64,000 nt of DNA from JAMZMI01 sp963848175 (GTDB lineage Bacteria; Bacteroidota; Bacteroidia; Cytophagales; Cyclobacteriaceae). Shown one piece after another: positions 18,701 to 26,981 of the stretch. The notes under the pieces were generated by a model. It was not told the origin of the DNA. It worked only from the letters and a program-made list of their open reading frames with translations, and made no database searches. The stretch lies in NCBI GenBank assembly GCA_963848175.1, contig CAWKCO010000003.1, positions 248,001-312,000 of the forward strand, in the 5' to 3' direction. Every line of letters begins with the position of its first letter. Position 1 is the first letter of the stretch. Position numbers and translations under genes: made by a program.

Positions 18701-19052
18701 CGTTTTCTTCCACTTCATCTTCCCTTTCGGCCTTTTCCCGAGCATGATTCAAGGCAAGCTGTTTTGCAAAAGAAAATTGATGTTCCAGTCGATCTATGAT
18801 TTTTTTAGATAATTCTGGTTTTTGGTTTTCTTCCAACATCGTCCAGATTGCAGAATTTTTCTTCAGCATATTGTCGTCATCTGTCTTGTCAAATTCGAGC
18901 CCAAGCTTATCTGAAATATCTCTGAGGATAAGGAATATATTCTGCTTTGCTGTGTTTAGATAGGCAGCATAAAAAGAGTTGTCACCCTGCCTGTTAAACT
19001 TTTTGTAGTTTGGTTTCTCTTCAGAAAGTGCGTTTAGCGGTTCATTGTTCAT
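15708..19052 (-). CDS. cas13b: Cas13b, RNA-guided RNA-targeting nuclease (type VI-B)
   Basis: 1114-residue single-protein effector, the usual Cas13b length. It processes the precursor crRNA and, when the guide pairs with a target RNA, cleaves RNA through two HEPN domains. Both catalytic RxxxxH motifs are intact and lie near the two ends, as in Cas13b: R144-NYYS-H149 (in LLDYRNYYSHAKH) and R1053-NAYC-H1058 (in LRNAYCHSEYPD). The middle is helical and very rich in lysine and glutamate, fitting an RNA-binding linker. A repeat array of VI-B type follows directly. Flanking genes are a SulP transporter and an aminotransferase: neither csx27/csx28 nor adaptation genes are nearby. I see no frameshift, so the gene should be functional. 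Confidence 0.97.
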   Translation of the reverse strand: MNNEPLNALSEEKPNYKKFNRQGDNSFYAAYLNTAKQNIFLILRDISDKLGLEFDKTDDDNMLKKNSAIWTMLEENQKPELSKKIIDRLEHQFSFAKQLALNHAREKAEREDEVEENDRKVVVAGPEDYYEVLQLWISQLLDYRNYYSHAKHKPIEMDVAIIDGMRVLFDTDWKPFKERFGFSDSDVKHLERRGEKGREKRNFKYAFMDKHGLTEKGFLYFVCLWLEKKDAQEFLKKHEGFKRSELIYEKATLERYTWFRTRIPQPRLVSDRSEQGLFMDMINELKRCPKPLHDLLSEADKDKFKPQEFNGEAYEEEGYELIPTLTRHSNRFYHFALCFLDQSTNHLKFHVDLGNYCFHSYDQIIDDEPRKRRWIKRMTGFGNLADFDDTNRPAAWGEKFPDPTEVEKPETYITETTPHYHFDGEGDVKNIGLKWIETYDKNKIWPDVTVADEDEGNARPKTEAPDFWLSLYELPALVFYQMLHLQDNTRVKVSVEQVIHDYKKRIGQFLSEVANGSITPDHTAEMLAAELEKRNLHTSYVPKAVVKYLLKKESKSHDEKAVIRLNELIAETERLQSKVKRQAQHYQKKTSSKDYVAMKSGEMADFLARDMIRLQKPVEQDQGKANSTEFQVLQAKLAYFGQSKGTLKSTFALCNLIDAPNAHPFLNKIAVEKYHGILDFYIEYLHQRISYFKLCLLDKKYNTYHFLKLGEVDKSIQTLISRQQAAVMNLPRGLFKKPILDALLSSNESRELGKRLKAEPRANVAYIIQSYFEEVRKDASQDFYGYKRNYPLLDKLYDTKRPSDRNKKEQFYLKGEELDQKKEEIKQKLEEKIAKHIKVNKVHNATDQDRVRDNYHKAYKAFTDNEKQIRLYKNCDMVLFMMTDHMYRHGDFLYDRVKKEKQAPLIQMEGNYQLRSIQPNAEKSLLSLQMDSVSLHVYYPEKTKEHCKTIVKEGLKVKNYGDFRGFLKDRRLYSLLPYLAAEEIQFAALQKEFEEFHKSRVEVFEAILSFERAVMMKYHPQAEDGYDFVNHKIILGAVPTLTEESKETMVALRNAYCHSEYPDVEKFRHLVEGSDFNALGSYAKEHPEVMEKSIIGQLKKIAIKSYNEAREAIL

Positions 19053-19076
19053 TGACTCGTTGTTTTGAATGTTTAG

Positions 19077-19107
19077 CTAAAGTAATCTTTAAAGCTGTTT
19101 TGCAAAA
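19077..19107 (-). promoter_or_regulatory. Probable Bacteroidota-type promoter of cas13b
   Basis: On the minus strand TTTTG (plus 19103-19107) is followed after 18 bp by TACTTTAG (plus 19077-19084), one mismatch from the Bacteroidota -7 element TAnnTTTG. The start codon is about 25 bp further on. Judged by eye only. Confidence 0.45.
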
Positions 19108-19172
19108 GGATTAAACACACCCTATTGATTTTCGGCTTGACGGACTAACTACTCAGTCTAGATTAGCACCAG

Positions 19173-19205
19173 ATTAAACAGGTTACTCCAAGTAACCTGT
19201 TTAAT
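19173..19205. repeat. Perfect 15-bp inverted repeat upstream of cas13b
   Basis: ATTAAACAGGTTACT and its exact complement are separated by three bases. No T tract follows on either strand, so it is not a standard terminator. It lies about 120 bp upstream of the cas13b start and downstream of the SulP gene; an operator or a repeat element are both possible. Confidence 0.6.
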
Positions 19206-19218
19206 ACCTCTCGAAGTG

Positions 19219-19422
19219 CGACCCCTTCAAGGTCCAAAGCTGGGTTTGAGCCTTTTGGCTATCCACATGCCATCCCTTTGGGATTGTCTATTGAAAAACC
19301 TCGACCTATGCACTCAAAATTGCACTGCGTACCTGCGGTGTGTTTTTTCGGTGCTCCTCCGACCCAGGGTCATATATTTATAGAAATAATTGTAGAATGG
19401 ATTCGCGACCCTGAAGGGGTCG
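19219..19422. repeat. About 200-bp non-coding element bounded by inverted repeats
   Basis: CGACCCCTTCA (19219-19229) and TGAAGGGGTCG (19412-19422) are exact inverted repeats 182 bp apart. The right end is itself a small palindrome (GACCCTGAAGGGGTC). The interior has no reading frame. It has the shape of a miniature inverted-repeat element, but no target duplication was identified. The remaining bases to 19555 hold nothing recognisable. Confidence 0.4.
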
Positions 19423-19555
19423 AATATAGTTGCGCTTCTTGATTCTGATCCCAGAAACCATCTCATCAGTCTTTCCAACTCTCACAAAACCAAATGCAGA
19501 TAAACATTTGAAATGCCATTCCAAATAAGTAGGAAAGCGCAGGGCGGTGAGCGCC

Positions 19556-21097
19556 CTAAACCTTATCCGCCATCACATGATAGATAGGGTCTTCGATGAT
19601 ATTCACATCTATGATCTGCTCAGCATTTTTCAACAACAATCGGCAATCTTGGCTGAGGTGCTTTAGATGGATTTTTTTACCCGCTGCAGCATATCGCTCA
19701 GTCAGTTTGTTCAAGGCTTCTATACCGGACATATCAGCCACTCGGCTTTCTGCAAAGTCTATGATTACTTCCTCAGGATCACTTGCCACTTCAAATTTCT
19801 CATTAAACGCCGTGACCGATCCGAAAAACAAAGGCCCGAAAATCTCATAGTGCTTCACGCCTTTTTCATCCACAAACTTGCGTGCACGGATTCTTTTGGC
19901 ATTTTCCCAAGCAAAAACCAAAGCAGAAATGATCACGCCGATCAATACCGCCAGAGCCAAATTGTGCAATACCACGGTCACACCCGCCACGAGCACAATC
20001 ACAATCACATCATGCCAAGGCATTTTACCAAAAGTCTTCAAACTCGCCCACTCAAAAGTACCGATAGACACCATGATCATCAAACCTGTGAGTGCAGCCA
20101 TAGGCAGCTGCTCGATCAGGCTCGCGCCAAACATGATGAAAACCAGAAGCATCACCGCCGCTACGATACCAGAAAGTCGTGCCCTAGCACCTGCGGAGAT
20201 ATTGATCAAACTCTGCCCGATCATTGCACATCCACCCATACCAGAGAAAAGGCCAGATAGCACATTGGCAGTACCCTGTGCCACACATTCTTTGTTTCCT
20301 CTTCCACGCGTTTGGGTGATTTCGTCTATTAGGTTGAGCGTAAGCAAGCTCTCTATCAACCCTACACCAGCTATGATCAACGAATATGGAAATATTACTT
20401 GAAGAGTCTCCCATGTAAAAGAGATCCCAGGGATATGAAATGGAGGAAACCCACCTTGAATAGAAGCGATATCACCCACCGTACGCGTATCTACATTGAA
20501 GCCAATCACAATGGCCGAAACGGCCAAAATAGCTGCAAGCGAAGCTGGAATAACTTTCGTGATTTTGGGCAGTCCCCAGATGATCACCATCGTGAGCAAC
20601 ACCAAACCGAGCATCATATAGAGTTGTGTTCCGCTCATCCAATGTAGTACACCAGCGGTATCTACCGTTTTGAATTGTGCCAACTGCGCCATAAAAATGA
20701 CAATGGCTAGACCATTTACAAATCCGAACATGACGGGTTGTGGCACCAGCCTGATAAACTTACCCAACCTGAATACACCTGCCAAAATTTGAATGATACC
20801 TGCTAAGATCACCGCACCAAAAATATACTCAACTCCATGAGAGATGGCAAGGCTTACGATCACCACGGCTACTGCTCCTGTGGCTCCTGAGATCATGCCA
20901 GGCCGCCCTCCCAATATGGAGGTGATCAACCCCATCACGAACGCAGCGTACAATCCTGTAAGTGGTGAAAGTCCTGCAATCAGCGCAAAAGCGATGGCCT
21001 CAGGAATGAGTGCCAAGGCCACTGTAAGGCCTGATAATATCTCGGTTTTGTAATCTACTTTTTGCCTCAGGTCAAATAATTGAAAAACTGCCTTCAT
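19556..21097 (-). CDS. SulP family anion transporter with STAS domain
   Basis: 513-residue inner-membrane transporter. The N-terminal core has about 12-14 hydrophobic helices (starting near LTVALALIPEAIAFALIAGL) with the sulfate-transporter signature region GLYAAFVMGLITSILGGRPGM, quoted here in pieces: GLYAAFVMG and LGGRPGM. The C-terminal STAS domain (about 400-500) contains DFAESRVADMSGIEAL, the phosphorylatable-serine-like region of anti-sigma antagonist folds. SulP proteins carry sulfate, bicarbonate or other anions, often with sodium or protons; the substrate here is not resolved. It is monocistronic, and not functionally linked to cas13b as far as can be seen. Confidence 0.93.
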   Translation of the reverse strand: MKAVFQLFDLRQKVDYKTEILSGLTVALALIPEAIAFALIAGLSPLTGLYAAFVMGLITSILGGRPGMISGATGAVAVVIVSLAISHGVEYIFGAVILAGIIQILAGVFRLGKFIRLVPQPVMFGFVNGLAIVIFMAQLAQFKTVDTAGVLHWMSGTQLYMMLGLVLLTMVIIWGLPKITKVIPASLAAILAVSAIVIGFNVDTRTVGDIASIQGGFPPFHIPGISFTWETLQVIFPYSLIIAGVGLIESLLTLNLIDEITQTRGRGNKECVAQGTANVLSGLFSGMGGCAMIGQSLINISAGARARLSGIVAAVMLLVFIMFGASLIEQLPMAALTGLMIMVSIGTFEWASLKTFGKMPWHDVIVIVLVAGVTVVLHNLALAVLIGVIISALVFAWENAKRIRARKFVDEKGVKHYEIFGPLFFGSVTAFNEKFEVASDPEEVIIDFAESRVADMSGIEALNKLTERYAAAGKKIHLKHLSQDCRLLLKNAEQIIDVNIIEDPIYHVMADKV

Positions 21098-21293
21098 GTT
21101 TTTTGGTTGGTTGAAAAAGAGGACTGATAGCCCCTAGCCTAAAAAAGGGGCAAAGGTAAGTCTTTTTGGTTTTGTGTAGGCAGCCATGCTCAGAAGGAAA
21201 CATTGGAACGACGCAATAAAAACTTTTTCGAACTATTATTGTTAGCATTATTCTTTAATACTAATTTTGATAGCAAATACTACTGTTTAAGTT

Positions 21294-22556
21294 ATGAATT
21301 TTGAGCGAATCAAAGAGAAATTGACTATTCTGGCGGATGCTGCCAAATATGACGTGTCGTGCTCCTCTAGCGGCAGTAATCGAAAAAATAGCAATAAAGG
21401 CCTTGGCGATTCGACTGGAATGGGCATTTGCCACTCATATACAGAGGATGGTAGATGTGTTTCATTATTAAAAATTTTGCTTACCAATCATTGCATTTAC
21501 GATTGCAAATATTGCGTGACCAGGAAAAGTAATGACATTAAGCGAGCGGCTTTTCAGGTTCAGGAAGTAGTAGACCTTACGATCAACTTTTACCGTCGCA
21601 ATTATATCGAGGGGCTTTTTTTGAGTTCAGGGATTTTCAAAAATGCAGATTATACGATGGAGCGGCTGGTAGCTGTCGCCAAAAAGCTCAGGCAGGAAGA
21701 GAAATTCAATGGTTATATCCATTTGAAATCGATACCTGGGGCAAGTGACGAACTGATGCGAGAAGCAGGACTATATGCTGATAGGCTGAGTATAAATATA
21801 GAAATACCAACTGTAGAGGGATTGAAGCTTTTGGCACCAGAAAAAAATCGCGTTGACTTTCTAAAACCTATGACTAAAGTGAAAAATGAAATCATCCAAT
21901 ATCAGTCTGAGAAAAAAGTCATTCTAAGTACTCCCAAATATGCACCAGCCGGGCAGAGCACCCAAATGGTAGTAGGAGCCACAGGCGAGACTGATCTCCA
22001 GATTATGTACACATCAGACTACTTTTATAAGAAATACAATATGAAGCGCGTATATTATTCTGGATACATACCCATAAGCTATGATGAGCGTCTTCCTACT
22101 ATAGGATCGGAGGTTCCCGTAATGCGCGAAAACCGTCTATATCAAACCGATTGGTTGATGCGCTTTTATGGATTTGACATTAAAGAGCTTCTGAATCCCT
22201 CCTTTCCAAATCTGGATATGGAAGTTGATCCAAAACTGAGCTGGGCACTGCGAAACATGCACCTTTTTCCTGTAGACATAAATAAGGCAGAGAGTCAAGT
22301 GTTGGCTCGAATTCCTGGTTTGGGGATGAAGTCTGTGCACAAAATCGTGTCGGCAAGACGATTTCGAAGATTAAATTGGGATAATCTCCAAAAAATAGGG
22401 GTAGCGTTGAACAGAGCGCGATATTTTATTACTTGCCATTCTCCATCTTTCGAAAGCAAAGACCTTTTGCCAGAAGAAATCAGAGGTCGCATTCTCCAGC
22501 ATTCTTCAAGCAAGTTTAGAAGGTACACTAGTAGCCAAATGTCCCTATTTGTATGA
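21294..22556 (+). CDS. Radical SAM protein of the putative DNA modification/repair family (TIGR03916-like)
   Basis: 420-residue radical SAM enzyme. C67, C71 and C74 in NHCIYDCKYC form the CxxxCxxC motif for the 4Fe-4S cluster and SAM. The C-terminal part (about 320-375) has a helix-hairpin-helix pattern, ILARIPGLGMKSVHKI, followed by RRFRRLNWDNLQKIGV, suggesting DNA binding. The N-terminal block DSTGMGICHSYTEDGR is typical of the family. The partner of this family, a DUF4130/TIGR03915-like protein, is encoded 45 bp downstream. The pair is conserved in many bacteria and presumed to act on DNA, but the reaction is not established to my knowledge. Confidence 0.88.
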   Translation: MNFERIKEKLTILADAAKYDVSCSSSGSNRKNSNKGLGDSTGMGICHSYTEDGRCVSLLKILLTNHCIYDCKYCVTRKSNDIKRAAFQVQEVVDLTINFYRRNYIEGLFLSSGIFKNADYTMERLVAVAKKLRQEEKFNGYIHLKSIPGASDELMREAGLYADRLSINIEIPTVEGLKLLAPEKNRVDFLKPMTKVKNEIIQYQSEKKVILSTPKYAPAGQSTQMVVGATGETDLQIMYTSDYFYKKYNMKRVYYSGYIPISYDERLPTIGSEVPVMRENRLYQTDWLMRFYGFDIKELLNPSFPNLDMEVDPKLSWALRNMHLFPVDINKAESQVLARIPGLGMKSVHKIVSARRFRRLNWDNLQKIGVALNRARYFITCHSPSFESKDLLPEEIRGRILQHSSSKFRRYTSSQMSLFV

Positions 22557-22601
22557 AGAAGGTATCCGAAAAAAATCGATACTCAGTAGACTGACAAGAT
22601 C

Positions 22602-23369
22602 ATGCAGGGAGCTACGCTTACCTACGACGGAACATTCCAAGGGTTATTATCCTGCATATTTTATGCTTTTGAACACCATTTAGAAATCTGTAGCATTCAG
22701 AAAACAGCCCTGGCACAGCCGTCTTTATTTAACACAAATCGCGAAGTGATCACTGACGAGGCAAAGGCAATTAGAATATGGAACGCCATCTTATCTAAAT
22801 CTCGAAACGGTGGATTTCGTCTATATGCTACTTTCTTGAGTGAAAAATCTGGCATGGAGGATTTAATATTGCGCTTTTTAATCCATTTTTTTAAAAGTAA
22901 GCAAGACATTTCTAGCGACTATGGAAATCCCGATGTGTTGCAAATAAGTCAAATAGCTAAGATGGTAAGTCGAGAGAAACATCGAATGGAAGCATTTGTC
23001 AGATTTAAGCTAACGCTAGATGATATTTATTTTAGCACCATTGCCCCAGACTTTGATGTACTTCCCCTAATCCAGAAGCACTTCGCGAGCAGATATGCAG
23101 ATCAGAAATGGCTGATCTATGATATAAAACGCAAGTACGGCCTATTCTATGACTTGGAAACAGCTACCGAAATAGAACTCCCACCAGAAACGCACAATAC
23201 AATTGCCACCAACCGAAACATTCTGAGCGATGAAGAAATTGATTTTGAGGAACTATGGAAGACCTACTTCAGAAGTACCAATATCCCATCCAGAAAAAAC
23301 ACCAAACTACACATTAGACATGTACCCCGTAGGTATTGGAAATACTTGAGCGAAAAGTCTCCGTTCTAG
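22602..23369 (+). CDS. DUF4130/TIGR03915-like putative DNA metabolism protein
   Basis: 255-residue protein that almost always accompanies the radical SAM protein encoded upstream. Recognisable features are the N-terminal YDGTFQGLLSCIFYAFE, the central ISQIAKMVSREKHRMEAFVRF and the LIYDIKRKYGLFYDLET segment. In proteobacteria related domains are fused to a uracil-DNA-glycosylase-like module; no such fusion exists here. It probably acts with the upstream protein in DNA repair or modification, with unknown chemistry. It starts 45 bp after its partner and is likely in the same operon. Confidence 0.85.
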   Translation: MQGATLTYDGTFQGLLSCIFYAFEHHLEICSIQKTALAQPSLFNTNREVITDEAKAIRIWNAILSKSRNGGFRLYATFLSEKSGMEDLILRFLIHFFKSKQDISSDYGNPDVLQISQIAKMVSREKHRMEAFVRFKLTLDDIYFSTIAPDFDVLPLIQKHFASRYADQKWLIYDIKRKYGLFYDLETATEIELPPETHNTIATNRNILSDEEIDFEELWKTYFRSTNIPSRKNTKLHIRHVPRRYWKYLSEKSPF

Positions 23370-23433
23370 GCATACTACATCGTTTTGTCTTGGCTACACA
23401 ATTTAAAAGGATACTTTTCCAATAGAAAAACAC

Positions 23434-24186
23434 TCAATTGATGTTCACTACGATAAACTCTACTCGACGATTTTTGCGCTTGTTCTCTTCTGTAGTGTTA
23501 GCAAAAAGTGGCTTTGTTTCGCCGTATCCTTTGGCCTGAATCATTCTTTCAGGCACTCCTTTATCCTTGAGTGCTTCTACTACGGCTTGAGCACGACGGC
23601 CAGAAAGTTCCATATTGTCATCATGAGTTCCCGTATCGTCGGTATGCGCAGCTATTTGTACTTCCAGATTGGGGTGCTCCCACAGTACCTCATAAACTTC
23701 ATTCAACTCTTCCATCGACTCTTTCATCAACTTTGCTGAGCCAGTTTCGAAATAAACCTCTTTCAATTCGAGCTTCATACCCACTTTAATTGGATTAAGC
23801 TCCAAGGTTATTTTAATATCAGAGCCTAGATTTTGTTTTGACAAATCGAATTCCACCTCATTAAACAGATGACTGTCAGCTTTGCTAATAACTCGGTAGT
23901 TTCCACCCGCTACCAAGTCCACTTTAAGCGTGTCGCTTATTTCTCTTCCCAAAATGCTTCTTTTGGTGCGCATATCCAGCACCTTCACTTTTGCAGTGAT
24001 AATTTGTTTTGTCTTGCTATCCACTACTACCAAGGTGAGTTTTGGATTTTGATTCAGTGATCTGGAATCAACTTTATCTTCACCAACACGCTGATTCAAA
24101 TTTGCCGCTGAAGAAGCTTGAGAAAGGTTGGCGGTAAGAAAAGTGCAAATTATTAGACTGTGGATCAATAGTACGGATAGTTTCAT
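23434..24186 (-). CDS. OmpA-family peptidoglycan-binding envelope protein
   Basis: 250-residue secreted protein: signal peptide (to about residue 26), an N-terminal beta-rich region (about 45-130) and a C-terminal OmpA domain (about 140-250). The OmpA part shows VYFETGSAKLM, AAHTDDTGTHDDNMELSGRRA with the ligand-binding aspartate and arginine, and RKNRRVEFIV. Such domains bind diaminopimelate of peptidoglycan and tether the outer membrane. No beta-barrel domain is present. It stands alone, convergent with the radical SAM gene pair. Confidence 0.9.
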   Translation of the reverse strand: MKLSVLLIHSLIICTFLTANLSQASSAANLNQRVGEDKVDSRSLNQNPKLTLVVVDSKTKQIITAKVKVLDMRTKRSILGREISDTLKVDLVAGGNYRVISKADSHLFNEVEFDLSKQNLGSDIKITLELNPIKVGMKLELKEVYFETGSAKLMKESMEELNEVYEVLWEHPNLEVQIAAHTDDTGTHDDNMELSGRRAQAVVEALKDKGVPERMIQAKGYGETKPLFANTTEENKRKNRRVEFIVVNIN

Positions 24187-24452
24187 TCAGACGATTTTTT
24201 CGACAAAAGTAATAAATTAAAAAAAAATAACATCAACCGTCAGGTGGAAGTAGAAAGACCAGAATAAGTCTTAAAGTAGATTTAAAAGGCAATTAACTAT
24301 TGACCGGGCGAAGAATTTAGAAAAAAACGATCCGTCAGAGATACTCATTTTATCGATGAATCAAAGAAATGATGTTCTATTGTCTGATTGGCAATTCACA
24401 GCCAAGTGCAATTTGAGAGGAAATAATCTTAAAATAGCTACATAAAAAGACA

Positions 24453-26237
24453 CTACTTCTCCACCCGCAATGTCTCACCGATAGAAATTTCATTGGCCGC
24501 TTTATCATTGAGCTTTTTCAATTCATCTAAAGATAAATCAAACTTTCGCGCGATACCATAGAGCGTATCGCCCTGTTTCACGATATACGTTTTGTAGGTT
24601 TTAGCCTTGGGGGGTGTTGCCCCCTTTCGTGGTGTCAGGAGCAATTCCTGACCTGGCTTCAACACAGGATCTTGGGCAAGGTGATTCCACTCCATCACTT
24701 CCTGCACAGATACGTCGTAATACTTGGCTATCGTCCAGAGACTTTCCCCCGTCTGCACTACGTGTATCTTGGTGTGCTTCATTTGATTTTTAGACGGAGC
24801 AGGACTGACCTTTGGCTCTACCACCACTACGGTAGGCTCTTCCTTTACAGGCTCAGCTACTATGACTGGCTTTTTAACCACCGCCACTGGCTCTTTCACT
24901 TGCTCCACAGGTTTTGCTTTTGGCTGAACTTTGCTCACAGGTGTAGGGCTACTTTTTTTCAGCTCCTTGTATTCTATTGGAGTATCTCTCGGACGCTTCT
25001 TCTTCAACCATAGGACTCTACCTGCCTCTACTTTGTCCGGTGATTTCATCCTATTTTTCTTCAGCACCTTCTTAAGTTTCACCCCGTGCTTATGCGAAAT
25101 CTCCCACAAGGTCTCTCCGTATTGCACTACATGATAAGGCACATCTGCACTGTTTCGTTTGTTTTGAATATAGTATAACTCGCCTTTCTTAATTTTTTCT
25201 CCATAGAGCAAGTCATTGTATTTCACTAGCTGCCGATTGAGTAGATTGGATTTTTTGGCCAGACTGGCTATGTCATCTGCGCTGGTAGCCATGATCACAC
25301 GTCGGTCATTTTTCTTGGTAAACACGTTCTTCTCTACCGCTCCTCTATTGCCCGATGATTTGCTCCCAGCCTTTGGTTCTTCTATCTTTTGATGGTACTT
25401 TCCTTGATTGGCGATATGCGCTGGAACCTTACCCACCACAGGAATGATCACCCAATACGTTTTATCATCTGGTATGCGACCACCATGCAGCCACTTGTTG
25501 TAATTGGTGAGCAACTCCTCATCCACCTTCAGTTCTTTACCAACCTGCTCCAGTGTTTTGTTTGCTCCATTGGTATATTCATTGAGGCTAAGCCCTTCGC
25601 TATGCGGCGCACCCACCTCATCTTTGAAGGCAATCACATGCGCAATAAATCGCTTCACATACCAATGCGTTTTGCCAGTAATTTCCATGTGATCGGCACC
25701 AATATCCTTTTCATCCACATATTTCTTGACACCCCCAGGCCCTGTCATGTAGGCATTTACAGCATACATCCAGTTTTTTACATAGAAATTATTGCGTTTT
25801 AGGTACTTGGCCGCTCCATGACTCGAAGCAATAATATTCTTACGCTCATCCACGGCCCTATCTACCCGCAGACCCACTTCCTTAGCCGTAAAATCTTTGA
25901 ACTGCCAGTAGCCCACGGCATCAGCAGAGGATACTGCATCGGAAATAAGCGCGCTCTCTTGCACAGAGAGGTATTTCAAATCCTCTGGCACTCCCTCTTC
26001 TCTCAGCGCTTTTTCTATCAAAGGAAAATAAAGGTTGACACGATCGAGTTTTACCTGAAAATATTTATCACTCGCCCGCAGTGCATCTACATCCTTTTGT
26101 ATTTCACGCTGCGCTTCGTGATTGATTTTGAGTTTCATCTCCGCAATGGTGATGGACGAAGGCACACTGGGAATGGGGTTGAGCGCTTTGGCACAAAACC
26201 CTGCAAAAAGAAAAATCTGCAAAAGTATTTTCTTCAT
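24453..26237 (-). CDS. LysM-containing lytic transglycosylase (MltD-like)
   Basis: 594-residue murein hydrolase. After a signal peptide it has an SLT domain (about 85-215) with catalytic glutamate in LSVQESAL and the GYWQF segment, then four LysM peptidoglycan-binding modules: a diverged one at about 310-355, HVVQYGETLWEISHKHG, HVVQTGESLWTIAKYYD and YIVKQGDTLYGIARKFD. A Pro/Lys/Val-rich linker (about 430-485) separates the second and third LysM. It cuts the glycan strand to form 1,6-anhydro ends. It overlaps the upstream methyltransferase gene by 4 bp. Confidence 0.93.
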   Translation of the reverse strand: MKKILLQIFLFAGFCAKALNPIPSVPSSITIAEMKLKINHEAQREIQKDVDALRASDKYFQVKLDRVNLYFPLIEKALREEGVPEDLKYLSVQESALISDAVSSADAVGYWQFKDFTAKEVGLRVDRAVDERKNIIASSHGAAKYLKRNNFYVKNWMYAVNAYMTGPGGVKKYVDEKDIGADHMEITGKTHWYVKRFIAHVIAFKDEVGAPHSEGLSLNEYTNGANKTLEQVGKELKVDEELLTNYNKWLHGGRIPDDKTYWVIIPVVGKVPAHIANQGKYHQKIEEPKAGSKSSGNRGAVEKNVFTKKNDRRVIMATSADDIASLAKKSNLLNRQLVKYNDLLYGEKIKKGELYYIQNKRNSADVPYHVVQYGETLWEISHKHGVKLKKVLKKNRMKSPDKVEAGRVLWLKKKRPRDTPIEYKELKKSSPTPVSKVQPKAKPVEQVKEPVAVVKKPVIVAEPVKEEPTVVVVEPKVSPAPSKNQMKHTKIHVVQTGESLWTIAKYYDVSVQEVMEWNHLAQDPVLKPGQELLLTPRKGATPPKAKTYKTYIVKQGDTLYGIARKFDLSLDELKKLNDKAANEISIGETLRVEK

Positions 26238-26872
26238 TTTTTTCTCAACACCATTAGGCCGTCCCTAATTGGGAATAGCACATTTTCCACACGATCGTCA
26301 TTTTGGACTTTAGCATTGAACTCCCTTACGGAAACGGTGGCTTTATCGGTTATATTATCATCAGAAACTTTTCCACTCCACAGCACATTATCAATGAGCA
26401 TATACCCACCTGGGCGCATTTGATCAAAGGTAAGATCATAATATGCGGGATATGCTTCTTTGTCGGCATCAATGAAAATCAGATCCCACTGATAGTTGAG
26501 TGTGGGGATAATCTCGCGGGCATTGCCAATCTTCAATGTTATTTTATGACCAATTGGACTTTCGTCAAAATAGGCCTGCACGCGTGGCTGTAGTTCATCA
26601 TTGATATCTATTGTGATCAGCTTTCCATTTTCTGTAAGCCCTTCGGCCAATGAAAGCGCCGAATACCCGGTATAAGTACCTATTTCCAAAATATATTCCG
26701 GACACACCATGTGCGAAAGCATGGCCAATACCCGCCCTTGTAAATGTCCAGAGAGCATTCTAGGCTTGAGCACATGTAAATGTGTTTCTCTATTGATTTT
26801 GTTGAGTAAATCAGACTCGGGAGTGGTGTGTGTCTCCACGTAATCCTGCAGGGCTTTGTCCAAAAAATCCAT
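26234..26872 (-). CDS. Class I SAM-dependent O-methyltransferase
   Basis: 212-residue cytoplasmic methyltransferase of the catechol/caffeoyl-CoA type. The SAM-binding glycine loop is LEIGTYTGYSALSLAEGL, the acidic loop is TIDINDEL and the metal-binding region is LIFIDADKEAYPAYYD followed by DNVLWSGKV. These enzymes are metal dependent and methylate hydroxyls of small aromatic substrates; the natural substrate in Bacteroidota is not known. It overlaps the downstream transglycosylase gene by 4 bp. Confidence 0.92.
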   Translation of the reverse strand: MDFLDKALQDYVETHTTPESDLLNKINRETHLHVLKPRMLSGHLQGRVLAMLSHMVCPEYILEIGTYTGYSALSLAEGLTENGKLITIDINDELQPRVQAYFDESPIGHKITLKIGNAREIIPTLNYQWDLIFIDADKEAYPAYYDLTFDQMRPGGYMLIDNVLWSGKVSDDNITDKATVSVREFNAKVQNDDRVENVLFPIRDGLMVLRKK

Positions 26873-26981
26873 GTAGCAAAACTAATGGGAATATTTAAGA
26901 TCGCAGAGGCGGACTGATAGCTATCGGCCTAGTGCATGAAGTGATTTTGTATGTGCATTAAGTTAAATCCTTTTTAAGGAA

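Noticed and set aside
19556..21097. SulP transporter as a component of the CRISPR locus
   Set aside because: It is separated from cas13b by 500 bp with its own symmetrical elements and has ordinary family features; adjacency alone is no evidence.
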